A stretch of 64,000 nt of DNA. Origin: Bacillus methanolicus. Lineage in GTDB: Bacteria > Bacillota > Bacilli > Bacillales > Cytobacillaceae. The notes under the pieces are model-generated. The model saw nothing but the letters and a program-made list of their open reading frames with translations. It had not been told where the DNA came from and made no database searches. A program made the translations under genes and the position numbers. The stretch is taken from positions 226,325-290,324 of the forward strand of contig NZ_VTQX01000001.1 of assembly GCF_008764295.1 (NCBI RefSeq), given 5' to 3'. Shown here piece by piece: positions 1-9,093 of this stretch. Each line of letters begins with the position of its first letter. Within the stretch, counting starts at the first letter, position 1.

Positions 1-666
1 TTTCAATACTGGCTGTTCCCAATTTTCCTGTAATTTTTCTCTCACCATCATCTTTAAATCTCTTACACTTTCATCAGCACCAGGCCGATCTGCTTGATTG
101 ACTACATATATATCTGCAATTTCCATAATTCCCGCTTTCAGGGTTTGTAATGAATCTCCTAATCCTGGAACATTTACTAAAACGACCGTGTCTGCAATTT
201 CAAGAACATCAAATTCTATCTGGCCAACCCCAACAGTTTCAATGATAATAAGCTCTTTCCCATAAGCATCTAATACTTGAACAATATCTGCTGTTGTCGG
301 AGCTAATCCTCCCAAATTCCCTCTAGTTGCCAAACTTTTAATAAAAACATTAGATAAGCCTGATAATTCTTGCATCCTTGTACGATCACCTAAAAGAGCA
401 CCTTTCGTAAAAGGACTTGTTGGATCCACAGCTACAATCCCTATCTCAATACCTGACTTTGCTAATGTTTTACAAAGTTTATTGACTAAAGTACTCTTCC
501 CTGATCCCGGTGGTCCCGTAATTCCAACAATATGAGCAGTTCCTTTTCTTGCAGAGCTTTCCCTTAAAATTTCAATACTGTTAGCAGTCTGATTTTCAAC
601 TTCTTTCAGTAATTTCCCTAAAATGACATCACTTTTCTTTTCAAAATATGACGATGCCTCATTCAA
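1..666 (-). CDS. MeaB/ArgK-type GTPase, C-terminus cut by window edge
   Basis: Only the first 222 codons lie in the window; the rest continues below position 1. The protein has the P-loop GPPGSGKST, preceded by HIVGIT, then AVDPTSPFTKGALLGDRTRM and the ETVGVGQ Walker B/switch segment, then NVPGLGD and VVNQAD. This is the pattern of the MeaB/ArgK G3E-family GTPase, which protects or loads cobalamin-dependent methylmalonyl-CoA mutase; family members are about 320-340 residues. The start chosen is TTG at 666, behind an AAGGGGGG ribosome site. It begins 19 bases after the FCD regulator stop, so the two are probably co-transcribed. No mutase gene is visible here, so the partner is unknown. Confidence 0.85.
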   Translation of the reverse strand, partial: MNEASSYFEKKSDVILGKLLKEVENQTANSIEILRESSARKGTAHIVGITGPPGSGKSTLVNKLCKTLAKSGIEIGIVAVDPTSPFTKGALLGDRTRMQELSGLSNVFIKSLATRGNLGGLAPTTADIVQVLDAYGKELIIIETVGVGQIEFDVLEIADTVVLVNVPGLGDSLQTLKAGIMEIADIYVVNQADRPGADESVRDLKMMVREKLQENWEQPVLK

Positions 667-685
667 CTGAATAGCCCCCCTTACC

Positions 686-1402
686 TCATAAGTCAGATTC
701 TAATCCGTGAAACTCTTGACGGGATTTCTCTAAATGAGAAGAAATCAGTTGCTCTGCCTCTTCTGAATTTTTTGATTTTATTGCATAGAAGATTCCCCAA
801 TGCTCCTTTTGAAATCTTTTTAATATTTCTGGCGAGGTCGAATATCGTCTTCTCGTTGTTCTAATCTGCTCTCCTAGTAAGTCTGAAATAACTTCAGTTA
901 ACAAAAGTAACATTTTATTGTTCGAGGCGAGGACAATGGAACGGTGGAATAAATAATCAAGCTGCGAATTCTCTTCTTCATGATCTGAAATATAGTTTTT
1001 ATCTAACTCTTCCAAAATGGCCTGAATGTTATTTAAATCCTCATCACTTCTTCTTATAGCAGCGAGTCTAACAGCGGCCATTTCAAGAATCACCCTTGCT
1101 TCAAAAAGTTCAAATGTATCCAATCCTCTTGAGATAGCTACGAGAGACATAATATTTTTCAGATTTTCCGGATCTGCCTTTTTCACAACGGTTCCTTCTC
1201 CTGACTTACTTTCGACAATCCCAATCATACTTAAAACCTTTAAAGCCTCTCTTAAGGAGGAGCGACTTATTCCCATAGAATCGGACAGCTCAATTTCGTT
1301 CGGAAGCTTTTGACCAACCTTTAATTTTTTTGTAATGAGCAAGGTTTTAATTTGCTCAAGTACTTCCTCAAACTTTTTCTTTTTCTTAATTGTTTTGAAC
1401 AT
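686..1402 (-). CDS. FadR/FCD-subfamily GntR transcriptional regulator
   Basis: The first ~70 residues form a GntR winged helix (QKLPNEIELSDSMGISRSSLREALKVLSMIGIV, then a GEGTVV wing). The rest is an all-helical FCD ligand domain with a metal-site-like FHRSIVLASNN and a late HWGIFYAI. FCD regulators usually sense organic acids. The start ATG at 1402 has an AAGGTGG ribosome site; the more upstream ATG at 1423 has none. It lies downstream of dctPQM in the same direction, and an imperfect GTCAGA/TCTGAC palindrome sits just before it, so it probably autoregulates and controls the TRAP/peptidase cluster. The ligand is unknown. Confidence 0.85.
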   Translation of the reverse strand: MFKTIKKKKKFEEVLEQIKTLLITKKLKVGQKLPNEIELSDSMGISRSSLREALKVLSMIGIVESKSGEGTVVKKADPENLKNIMSLVAISRGLDTFELFEARVILEMAAVRLAAIRRSDEDLNNIQAILEELDKNYISDHEEENSQLDYLFHRSIVLASNNKMLLLLTEVISDLLGEQIRTTRRRYSTSPEILKRFQKEHWGIFYAIKSKNSEEAEQLISSHLEKSRQEFHGLESDL

Positions 1403-1434
1403 TAAACCACCTTCGTTCTTCATATTGTTTTAAG

Positions 1435-1451
1435 GTCAGATTGTCTGACTT
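1435..1451. promoter_or_regulatory. Putative operator of the FCD regulator
   Basis: GTCAGATTGTCTGAC is a perfect inverted repeat with a 3-base centre, and its right part, TTGTCTGAC, matches the two sites upstream of the M24 peptidase at 7177 and 7336. It lies 33 bases upstream of the regulator start. FadR-family operators are typically short palindromes with a GT-N-AC core. The assignment to this regulator is inferred from position and repetition. Confidence 0.5.
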
Positions 1452-1461
1452 ATAAAAATCT

Positions 1462-1479
1462 CGGGAAAACATTTTCCCG
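1462..1479 (-). terminator. Short hairpin after dctM, possible weak terminator
   Basis: CGGGAAAA and TTTTCCCG form an 8-bp stem with a 2-base loop. On the minus strand it is followed by AGATTTTTA. It could attenuate dct transcription before the regulator, or be part of the regulator's promoter region. The loop is very tight and the T-run is modest. Confidence 0.35.
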
Positions 1480-1534
1480 TTAAAAAATTGGCTCCAATAC
1501 TTTTTATCTATCTCAGCAAAAATCAGAAAAGCCT

Positions 1535-2854
1535 TCAATTAAGCAACAAATTAGGCAGAAATAAAGTGATTTCTGGAACATAAGTAACCAATACTAAAAC
1601 AACAATGGAAACAAATAAATAGGGTAACAAAGGCTTCGTTGCCTTCATAACAGAGACGTTCGCAATCTTTGACGCCATTAAGAGATTTAATGCCATCGGT
1701 GGAGTGATCAATCCAATGCATAAATTTGTTGTTTGAATGATGCCAAAGTGGACTAAATCGATTCCTATCATTTGCACCAATGGTAAAAAAATCGGTGTTG
1801 TAATAATAATCGCTGTAATCGTTTCCATAAACGTGCCTAATATGAGATAAATAATATTTAGAAGCAGTAATATCACCATCATGTTATTTGTCCAAGCTAG
1901 AATCGTTTCCGCTAAAAATGATGGGAGTCGTTCCACTGTAATAATGTACCCGAACACTCCCGCTAAGCTAACCATGATTAAGATCACAGCACTCGTAACT
2001 GCAGAACGTCCTGCTATTTGTAATAATTTTTTCCCAGTAATACTTTTATAGTAAAAGAATGCTGCTAAAATCCCATATACTACGGCAATTGCACCAGATT
2101 CTGTCGGTGTAAAGATACCTGAGTATATCCCGCCTAATATAACCAACGGCATTAAAATGGCTGGGATCGCTGGAAAAATCAATGAAGTGTTTTTCCTTTT
2201 TTTCTGCTTTGATTGTTCATTCTCTATTTCATCGTTAGCTAGCTCATCAATATTATCAGTAAGCTTATATTTTTTTATAGAAAAGTGATTAACTAACATA
2301 AAACCTAATGCCATTAACAAGCCTGGGACAATTCCTCCTAAAAATAATCGGGAGACTGAAACTTCGGCATTTAACCCATAGACAATTAACGGGACACTTG
2401 GTGGAATTAATATTCCTAAAAATCCAGAAGCAGCTGCAATCGCAACGGCAAAGTTACGATCGTAACCTTTTTTCACCATTTCAGGAATCATCACCCCACC
2501 GATTGCGGCAACTGTTGCAGCAGAAGAACCTGATATGGCGCCAAAAAATGTACTCGCAATCACCGTAAGATGGCTGAGTGCTCCTTTAATTTTTCTTGTA
2601 AAAATAGACAAAAAGTTTATTAAATGATTTGAAATCTTCGCTTCCTTCATGATGTCACCGGCAAATATGAAGAATGGAATCGCCATTAAAGCAAAGGAAT
2701 CAATTGCCCCAAAACTTCTTGTAATAAGCACGCTGCTATTTTCCGCTAACACAACAAATATATAAATTAACGAGGAGAATCCGAAACTATATGCAACAGG
2801 AACTCCTATTATAACGAGAGTAAAAAAGAATAGAAGTATGAGAAGTGCGCTCAC
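1535..2854 (-). CDS. dctM: TRAP transporter large permease subunit DctM
   Basis: This 439-residue protein is almost entirely hydrophobic, with about a dozen membrane segments, and carries the DctM signatures SGSSAATVAAIGGVMIPEM, PPSVPLIVYG, FTPTESGAIAVVYG and the C-terminal ITPPMALNLL. TRAP systems couple carboxylate uptake to the sodium gradient, with DctM as the ion-coupled channel. The start is GTG at 2854 behind AAGGAGGGGGG. The start overlaps the dctQ stop by four bases (GTGA), so translation is coupled. A central poly-charged loop (residues ~200-225) is slightly longer than usual. The substrate cannot be read from the sequence. Confidence 0.93.
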   Translation of the reverse strand: MSALLILLFFFTLVIIGVPVAYSFGFSSLIYIFVVLAENSSVLITRSFGAIDSFALMAIPFFIFAGDIMKEAKISNHLINFLSIFTRKIKGALSHLTVIASTFFGAISGSSAATVAAIGGVMIPEMVKKGYDRNFAVAIAAASGFLGILIPPSVPLIVYGLNAEVSVSRLFLGGIVPGLLMALGFMLVNHFSIKKYKLTDNIDELANDEIENEQSKQKKRKNTSLIFPAIPAILMPLVILGGIYSGIFTPTESGAIAVVYGILAAFFYYKSITGKKLLQIAGRSAVTSAVILIMVSLAGVFGYIITVERLPSFLAETILAWTNNMMVILLLLNIIYLILGTFMETITAIIITTPIFLPLVQMIGIDLVHFGIIQTTNLCIGLITPPMALNLLMASKIANVSVMKATKPLLPYLFVSIVVLVLVTYVPEITLFLPNLLLN

Positions 2855-3336
2855 AATGTTCCCCCCTCCTTAACAGCTTCTTTTGATTTGAAAATCATAT
2901 AAAAAAGGTAGATCCCATTTATAATCATTAATAGGCTGCCAAGAAATAGAGCTGACATTGGCCACGCCATTGAAATTTGCAAGGCTGGGGTTATTTGCCC
3001 CGATGCAATTAATTGAATGACCACTTGAAATGAGACATATCCAAACACAACCCCAAAAACAACGATGACAAACTGACGCAATAAATCTACATAGCGGAAC
3101 GAAGATTTCTTTAGAAGTTGATCGAAAATTTCTACATTCAAATGGGCTTTCTGCTTGACAGCAACGGCGGAACCCACATATACCGTAAACACCATTAAAT
3201 AACGGATAACCTCTTCAAGCCAAGGAAAGGACATTTCCAATACATACCGTGTAACTACTTGCGATAAAGCAATTACCGTCATCACTAATAAAAATGCGCC
3301 ACAGAGTCCCTCTAAAAATGAATTTAGTTTTTTCAT
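2851..3336 (-). CDS. dctQ: TRAP transporter small permease subunit DctQ
   Basis: It has four predicted membrane helices and the DctQ family pattern, including EMSFPWLEEVIRYLMVFTVYVGSAVAVKQ early and FSAYVSF-like helices later. Length (about 161 residues) fits the family. The start chosen is ATG at 3336 behind AGGTG; an upstream in-frame start at 3372 would overlap the dctP end and lacks a ribosome site. It lies between dctP (10 bases) and dctM (4-base overlap), as in classical dctPQM operons. It forms the membrane complex with DctM. Confidence 0.9.
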   Translation of the reverse strand: MKKLNSFLEGLCGAFLLVMTVIALSQVVTRYVLEMSFPWLEEVIRYLMVFTVYVGSAVAVKQKAHLNVEIFDQLLKKSSFRYVDLLRQFVIVVFGVVFGYVSFQVVIQLIASGQITPALQISMAWPMSALFLGSLLMIINGIYLFYMIFKSKEAVKEGGTL

Positions 3337-3346
3337 CGCAATGCAC

Positions 3347-4366
3347 CTAATCTCTATACTGGAGCATTTCATTAATTAAATCTTGACCTAATTCTGGAGC
3401 AAGTGCATCGTACGTTTCTTCAGCGCTCTCCTGAAAACTCTTAATTGCTTCATCACTTAATTCAGTTACTTCAACTCCCGCCGCCTTCATTTCTTCACCA
3501 AGTTGTTTTGCTGTATCACGGCTATACTGCCTTTGTTCAGATGCTAATCTTTCGGCTGTCTCTTCTAAGATCGTTTTTAAATCATCAGGAATTTTATTCC
3601 ATATACTTTCACTGATCATGACGGCTAATGGTGCATAAATATGATTGGTGAAGGTAAAGTACGGTTGGACTTCATAAAATTTTGAGCCAAAAGTTAAAAG
3701 AGTTCCATTGTCCTGTGCATCGATGGTTCTTTGTTGCAATGCGGTATACACTTCACTGAATGCCATCGGAGTCGGAATCGCCCCTACCCTTTCAAACCAA
3801 TGTAAAGATGGTTTGTTCTCCACTACTCTTATTTTGACTCCCTTTAAGTCTTCAACACTTTCAATCGGACCTTTAGAATTTGACATTGCACGCCAATCAT
3901 TTTCCCAAAATGATAAGGCAATCATTTGCTTCTGTGATACAGCATCCTTCATCTTATCTCCAATTGAACCATCGAGAATCTCATCAACTTTTGCATTGTC
4001 AGTAGGAAAAATATAAGGTAAATCCCATATTTGCAATTCGGGCACAAAGTTCCCCATTGCAATGGTACTGATTAAGCCCATTTCAAGCGTTCCTTGTTGT
4101 AGTGCTTCTGTCATTTCTCGATCGGCCCCTAGCTGGCTAGCCGGATAAGTCTCAATCTTAATTCTTCCATCTGATTCTCTCTCTACTTCCTCAGCAAAGG
4201 TTCGTGCATATTTTTCCCACGGATGCTCAGCATCGGCCGGACCAACATGACCAAGTTTAAACGTGAATTGTTCATCATTTTCTCCTGCTGTACTTCCACT
4301 AGAAGAGCTACAAGCGGTTAGAAAAATACCGAGAACTAGAATTAACAGCCATAATGTTTTGTTCAT
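3347..4366 (-). CDS. dctP: TRAP transporter solute-binding lipoprotein DctP
   Basis: The N-terminus is a lipoprotein signal with lipobox LTAC followed by a Ser-rich linker, as expected for a Gram-positive binding protein anchored outside the membrane. The mature part carries family features: FKLGHVGPADAEHPW, ASQLGADREMTEALQQGTLEM, DLKGVKIRVVENKPSLHWF (with the conserved Arg that normally binds a substrate carboxylate) and SEVYTALQQRTIDAQDN. The start ATG at 4366 follows GAGGAG. First gene of dctPQM. Probably binds an organic acid; identity unknown. Confidence 0.92.
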   Translation of the reverse strand: MNKTLWLLILVLGIFLTACSSSSGSTAGENDEQFTFKLGHVGPADAEHPWEKYARTFAEEVERESDGRIKIETYPASQLGADREMTEALQQGTLEMGLISTIAMGNFVPELQIWDLPYIFPTDNAKVDEILDGSIGDKMKDAVSQKQMIALSFWENDWRAMSNSKGPIESVEDLKGVKIRVVENKPSLHWFERVGAIPTPMAFSEVYTALQQRTIDAQDNGTLLTFGSKFYEVQPYFTFTNHIYAPLAVMISESIWNKIPDDLKTILEETAERLASEQRQYSRDTAKQLGEEMKAAGVEVTELSDEAIKSFQESAEETYDALAPELGQDLINEMLQYRD

Positions 4367-4588
4367 AATCAATCTCCTCTTTTTGATTATTTTTTTCTAT
4401 CTATTACTGGCTACTGTTTGCGGCATTACAGATAGCTTTGTTAAACAATATTGATGTTCAAATGACTTTTAGTTCATCTCGTCCTCTAATTCTATGAAGT
4501 GATGTAAGAAAACACAATTTCTCTCCATCATTCCATGGAATCAAAGAATTAAATGGTCAAAAATCAAGTACCGACATATAATCATGAC

Positions 4589-5509
4589 TTACAAATATGT
4601 CTCTAACAAGTACAGCAATGCTGTAATCGAAATAACACTTGCAATCGTGTTGATAAACGTTGCATTAGCAACTAACGATGACTGGGCTTTATATTCTTCA
4701 GCAATCATTGTCATCAAAACAGCAGTCGGCATTGCATTCTGCAAAATGAGTACTTTTGCTGTTAACGGTTCAACTGTGAACAAAGCTAAAATTCCAAGTG
4801 TAATGACTGGGCCCCCGATTAAACGAATCCCTGTTATGAAAGCAATATTTATCGAGTAACGTCCTTTCATACTCATTGATTCACTTTGTATATTTGTTCT
4901 TGAAAGTTGGATCCCAAGTATTAGCAATACAACCGGAACCATTGCGTCTCCCATCAGTTTAATAGGATCATAAATAAAATCCGGCACTGGAATTTGTAAT
5001 GTAAGAACAAGAACTGCTAATAATGTCGCATAAGTGGTGGGAAGCTTGAGAATATTTCTGATCCCCTTCGCCCAACTCTCCCCTTCTAATGAGGCAAAAT
5101 ACACTCCCAATGAGTACATTAAGACAAAATTAACCACAACAATAATAACCCCAATTGAAAAAGCCTCTTCCCCATAAGCAAACAACAAAATGGGTAAACC
5201 AAAATTTCCGGTATTAGGAAACACGGTTGAAAGTAGGGCGGGATTTATTATTTCTTTATTATCGGTAATCTTCATAACGAATACTGTTACAGCCGCAATC
5301 ATAATAGTAAAAACGAGAATTACTACGACCACTTGAAAAATACTCGAAGGTGAAAGATTACTTCTAATAAGAAAGCTAAAGATTAATGCCGGACTTAAAA
5401 CGATCATGGAAAACTTTGAAATAGGGGAATAATCTACTTTCACATACTTTCCAAATAAATAACCTGCTCCCAAAATTATTAAAACCGGCACAATTACATT
5501 TATGACCAA
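4589..5509 (-). CDS. AEC-family (auxin efflux carrier-like) permease
   Basis: This hydrophobic protein has about ten membrane segments, with VPVLIILGAGYLFGK at the start and the Asn-containing AEC signatures FPNTGNFGLPI and LQNAMPTAVLMTMIAEEY. In bacteria the family includes malate and malonate carriers. The start is taken as TTG at 5509 because AGAAGGTG lies five bases before it; the open frame extends 66 bases upstream without a comparable site. It sits between the M24 peptidase and dctP, all in one direction, suggesting a shared organic-acid theme. Confidence 0.85.
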   Translation of the reverse strand: MVINVIVPVLIILGAGYLFGKYVKVDYSPISKFSMIVLSPALIFSFLIRSNLSPSSIFQVVVVILVFTIMIAAVTVFVMKITDNKEIINPALLSTVFPNTGNFGLPILLFAYGEEAFSIGVIIVVVNFVLMYSLGVYFASLEGESWAKGIRNILKLPTTYATLLAVLVLTLQIPVPDFIYDPIKLMGDAMVPVVLLILGIQLSRTNIQSESMSMKGRYSINIAFITGIRLIGGPVITLGILALFTVEPLTAKVLILQNAMPTAVLMTMIAEEYKAQSSLVANATFINTIASVISITALLYLLETYL

Positions 5510-5795
5510 AGAAACACCTTCTAAATTAAAATTCCTTTTATAAAATAGCCAAAATAACCTTCCTCCCTCTATCATTCGCTTTTACTTTTTGAGAAAGAGC
5601 AAGCTTAATGAATCTTGGAACGATAAAATCGGGCAGATTTTCTGTAAAAAATGCTTTCTCTTCATGCGATACTTTTTTCATTAGAGCAAAGAATAATAAG
5701 CATTTACTTTATCCTCATGACAGCAGGCTTGTTTTGCTATAAACGGCTGAATCTCCTTTAAAACAACATTTAAAGCGTTTTCAATAAATCTTTAA

Positions 5796-6986
5796 TCAAT
5801 CTCTATAAAAAAGTTCATGTTTAAGTGAGCCTAACAATTGATGACCCGATTTTGTTAATACAATATCATCTTCTACCATGACAGCACCTAAACCAGGAAC
5901 CATAAACTTTGGTTCAAGTGTAATTACAGCTCCTTGGGGGAGTGGCTCCTGAAATCCTAGACCTAAGACAGGATCTTCATCAAGTTCTAAACCAATTGCA
6001 TGACCAATATAGCTCCCCCGACTATTGCCAACCCCCATAAAATTGTTTAAATACCCTTTCTTTTCTGCGATTTTTTCCGCATAAAGAAACAACTCTTCCC
6101 CCGTAACTCCAGGTTTAACTTTTTCAATCACCAATAAATGTAATTCAACTAAATGATTCCATAGATCCTGCTGGTTCACTGTCGGCTTTCCAATACAATA
6201 TGTTCGTGCCATATCGGCATGGTATCCTTTTTTACAAATGCCATAATCAACAACTATGAGCTCTCCCTTTTGAATTTTTCGAGAAGAGGCTCCCCATGGT
6301 AATGTTTCATCAAGACCTACGCCAGTAACCGTCATCGCATGACCGGATACTATCCAGCCATTGGGCCCTGAAGTAACAATTCCTCCCCCCGGTAAAACCG
6401 CATCCCATCTACGAAACCAAACTAGTCCATCTCCTCCGTTATTTCTTGCTGCAAACTCCATACTTGCAGATAACTCATATTCATGGATTCCTTCTCTCAA
6501 TGCGTGTAAGATAGCAAGGTGCCCCTTTTCCCATAATTCAATTGATTGCTTGATTGCTTCTAACTCAATATCGTCTTTTACTAGCCGTTGCTTTTTAATC
6601 TCCTTCGAAATATTAACAAATTCAAATTGACTAAGGTTGTTCCTGATGCTAAAGCCAATATTTGTTGGCAATACATCCTCTTGAATCCCGACGACACTTC
6701 CTCTTTTCGGTAAGCTCCCTAACTCCGTTAGAGCTTTAAGCATATCTTTAAAGCTTCCTGCAGGAATCGAATCCTTTATCCAACTTGCTTCCTGTGCCAA
6801 CTCATGAGCTCTTCTTGTAAATAAAACGGGTTTTCCGTCTGCAGGGATCCATAAATTTGCTGGTTGAGCAGTTCCCGCATAATAATAAAGATCACGAGAA
6901 TACATTATGAGCGCTGCTTCGATTTCTCTCTCACTTAGCATTTTCTGGAGTTTTTGTATCCTTTGTTGAAATAACCGGCTTTCCAT
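5796..6986 (-). CDS. M24-family metallopeptidase/creatinase-like hydrolase
   Basis: The protein has the two-domain pita-bread layout: an N-terminal creatinase domain (residues ~5-135) and a C-terminal M24 domain. Metal ligands are visible as VVDYG, HADMARTYC, GHAIGLELDEDP, ITLEPKF and VMVEDD. The family includes Xaa-Pro dipeptidases, creatinase and ectoine hydrolases; the true substrate is not evident. The start ATG at 6986 lies nine bases after GGAG. It is the first gene of the minus-strand cluster with AEC and TRAP transporters, and two palindromes matching the regulator's site lie upstream. Confidence 0.85.
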   Translation of the reverse strand: MESRLFQQRIQKLQKMLSEREIEAALIMYSRDLYYYAGTAQPANLWIPADGKPVLFTRRAHELAQEASWIKDSIPAGSFKDMLKALTELGSLPKRGSVVGIQEDVLPTNIGFSIRNNLSQFEFVNISKEIKKQRLVKDDIELEAIKQSIELWEKGHLAILHALREGIHEYELSASMEFAARNNGGDGLVWFRRWDAVLPGGGIVTSGPNGWIVSGHAMTVTGVGLDETLPWGASSRKIQKGELIVVDYGICKKGYHADMARTYCIGKPTVNQQDLWNHLVELHLLVIEKVKPGVTGEELFLYAEKIAEKKGYLNNFMGVGNSRGSYIGHAIGLELDEDPVLGLGFQEPLPQGAVITLEPKFMVPGLGAVMVEDDIVLTKSGHQLLGSLKHELFYRD

Positions 6987-7354
6987 ATTTCTCAACTCCT
7001 TTGAAAATGTGAATGTTTGTTCAAATGCCTCACTTAATCGAATTCATTAAAAACTCACTGGTTCTGTCTTCGAGCATGCCTTTGCAAACAAATTGTTTAG
7101 AGTCTTCTTTTCCATAGATACCAATGTTTTACATAGGATAAATTATTAATAGCACTGTTTTCACAAGAAAGTCTATTAGTCAGACAAATAAACTAAATTT
7201 GTGATTAAAAATGGTGAAAAATTCGCCATAGTCATTTTTGAAGACTTTTTTCCACCTGTAATAAGTTCAAAAATATTGATCTAAAATTGAAAAAGTGTAG
7301 CTTTCGATCATTTCGATTAGCGAGAGAAAGTTTGTTTGTCAGACAATATGATCT
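6987..7354. promoter_or_regulatory. Intergenic region with two GTCAGAC operator-like sites
   Basis: This 368-base gap lies between the sigma factor gene and the M24 peptidase gene, both on the minus strand. TAGTCAGACAA occurs at 7177-7187 and the perfect palindrome TTGTCAGACAA at 7336-7346. Both resemble the site before the FCD regulator gene. I see no coding sequence or structured RNA here. Confidence 0.5.
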
Positions 7355-8146
7355 TTATTTAGCGATCTCAAGTAAAATTTGCTCGTATGCATTTTTTTCA
7401 AACCTCTGAATTTTTTTGAATGCGCTTACAATATGTTTATGAACCATTGAGTTCGCACACTCTAATTTCCTTGCTATTTCTGTTTTACTAAACCCTAGAA
7501 AAAAATACATCACTATCGCATCCTTTTGCTTCTGATTCAATAGTGCCATATAGCTTTCGACTAATAACTTATTAATAACACGCTCTTCAATATTTGAATA
7601 TGAATCAGAAACACATTGAATATTCATAAATTTCATTTCATAAGAACCACTTTCAAGAAATATACTTACCATTTGCTGCATTCCGTACACTAAATCAAAC
7701 GCATCATCACGAGAAATTCGAAATTCCTTCATCGTGTCTTCAATGCTTGGTTCTTTTGAATACCGCTCTCGGTATTTATCGTAAAACCTCAAATATTTAG
7801 GATATAGCGCTCTAATTCTTTGGCTAATGATCATCGAATTAGAGTTATTCGATCGTGAAAACTCCCTAATTTCCCCTTGGATACTTAAAAATAAAAAGCG
7901 AACATATTCATTCTCTGATTTCTCAAAATCCAATTTTTTTATGCCTTTATACAGGCCAATCAGGCAAGCTTGATATAGGTCTTCCCACTCCACTTTGTGT
8001 TGTTGCATAAAGCGAGCAGGATTTTTCGTATATGCCTTTATGACATATTTGATAAATCTATCCACCTCTTCATGCTCCATTAATTGATTCATATATTTTT
8101 CATCACAGCTTGCTTGTAAAAGAATGGATTTATTTCTTAAGATCAA
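7355..8146 (-). CDS. Orphan sigma-70 family alternative sigma factor
   Basis: All the usual parts of a group 3 sigma factor can be recognised in 263 residues. Region 2 includes WEDLYQACLIGLYKGIKKLD and the RGEI-like SIQGEIREFSR. A region 3-like stretch spans ISQRIRALYPKYLRFYDKY to SIEDTMKEFRISRDDAFDLV. Region 4 is LNQKQKDAIVMYFFLGFSKTEIARKL with a helix-turn-helix. The start is TTG at 8146 behind GAGGGGG. No anti-sigma factor or phosphatase gene is adjacent, unlike the sigB or sigF operons, so its trigger is unknown. I could not match it to a named Bacillus sigma factor. Confidence 0.8.
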   Translation of the reverse strand: MILRNKSILLQASCDEKYMNQLMEHEEVDRFIKYVIKAYTKNPARFMQQHKVEWEDLYQACLIGLYKGIKKLDFEKSENEYVRFLFLSIQGEIREFSRSNNSNSMIISQRIRALYPKYLRFYDKYRERYSKEPSIEDTMKEFRISRDDAFDLVYGMQQMVSIFLESGSYEMKFMNIQCVSDSYSNIEERVINKLLVESYMALLNQKQKDAIVMYFFLGFSKTEIARKLECANSMVHKHIVSAFKKIQRFEKNAYEQILLEIAK

Positions 8147-8408
8147 TTTATCCCCCTCTTTCTTTTCCCTTTGCTTAATAATATATTTTCAGTTATCCAA
8201 AAAGTCAATATATTTTAAATATTATTTCTTATTAGTTTTTTAAACATATAGTATATTTTTGTATTTGAATTTAAAATAAAAAAGTTATATGAATAGCATA
8301 TATTCCTTCCCATTACTCACCTTTTCACACACTCGATACTATTTACTACCAGAACAGGAGGTGGCACGTTATAATTAATTCATCAACAAATAAGCGGAGG
8401 AAGATATA

Positions 8409-8651
8409 TTGACAAAGATTACAATTTATACACAGCCAGATTGTCCACCATGTGAAATAGCGAAACTTTTTTTACAAGAATACGGCTTTACGTTCGAACT
8501 TAAAGATATAAAAAAGGACAGTAAGGCTCGCAATGACTTAATCAACAAGTATCAGTCATACTCAACCCCTACCTTTATCATCAATAATGACACTGTCATT
8601 ACAGGTTTTGAAATTGACAAGCTTAAAGAAGCATTGGCGATCGAATCATAA
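8409..8651 (+). CDS. Glutaredoxin-like (NrdH-type) thioredoxin-fold protein
   Basis: This 80-residue protein has the redox motif CPPC at residues 12-15 within YTQPDCPPCEIAKLFL, and the cis-proline segment STPTFII. Size and motifs fit small glutaredoxin/NrdH proteins that shuttle electrons to partner enzymes in the cytoplasm. The start is TTG at 8409, preceded by GCGGAGG. It is a lone plus-strand gene between minus-strand neighbours. The partner is unknown. Confidence 0.85.
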   Translation: MTKITIYTQPDCPPCEIAKLFLQEYGFTFELKDIKKDSKARNDLINKYQSYSTPTFIINNDTVITGFEIDKLKEALAIES

Positions 8652-8726
8652 ATAATATTTCATCAAGCATAACCTCTACTTAAAAACAAAACCGCCAAGA
8701 ACAAAGCGATTTTCAATCATCACAAT

Positions 8727-8771
8727 AAAAAAACGATAGACAAACTCGGTTGTTAGCGAGTTTGTCTATCG
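8727..8771 (-). terminator. Strong rho-independent terminator
   Basis: A 15-bp perfect stem (8734-8748 with 8757-8771, CGATAGACAAACTCG) with an 8-base loop is followed, on the minus strand, by a T-run. It ends transcription of the small membrane protein gene at 8783-9016. Confidence 0.85.
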
Positions 8772-8782
8772 TTAGCACGTAT

Positions 8783-9016
8783 TTACCAATAAACTGCTGT
8801 AAAAATGATTAACAATAGAACTAAAACTGCAAAAGCAAAATAAGTAATAAAGACCGGATTACGTTGATAGATTCCTTCTTGAACTTTGCCAGGGATGGAT
8901 GTATCCAACTCCCCCTTTAGTCTTTTTTGAGTTTTTGTAACGGCCAATGTGTACCCTAAAGCAAAAAGAACAATTGCAACTGCAATAATCGTCAAAACAA
9001 GCATATAAGTTGTCAA
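8783..9016 (-). CDS. Small two-helix membrane protein of unknown function
   Basis: About 77 residues with two hydrophobic segments (LVLTIIAVAIVLFALGYTLA and YFAFAVLVLLLIIFTAVYW) flanking a short charged loop. The start is taken as TTG at 9016, six bases after GGGTG; the frame's upstream GTG overlaps that ribosome site. A good terminator follows directly, which supports a real gene. I do not recognise the family. It is probably a single-gene transcript beside ykuI. Confidence 0.6.
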   Translation of the reverse strand: MTTYMLVLTIIAVAIVLFALGYTLAVTKTQKRLKGELDTSIPGKVQEGIYQRNPVFITYFAFAVLVLLLIIFTAVYW

Positions 9017-9093
9017 TATTCTCACCCTTAAAGAATGTATTACTCTTACATTCCCTCTAAAGGCACGGGATTATTCGATTTCTCTTTTCCAAA

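Noticed and set aside
5770..5783. cre-like TGAAAACGCTTTAA upstream of the AEC gene
   Set aside because: The last conserved C is missing and it is about 260 bases from the gene, so it is only a near-match.
6361..6630. Plus-strand open frame over the M24 peptidase gene
   Set aside because: Antisense shadow of a well-supported gene with no ribosome site.
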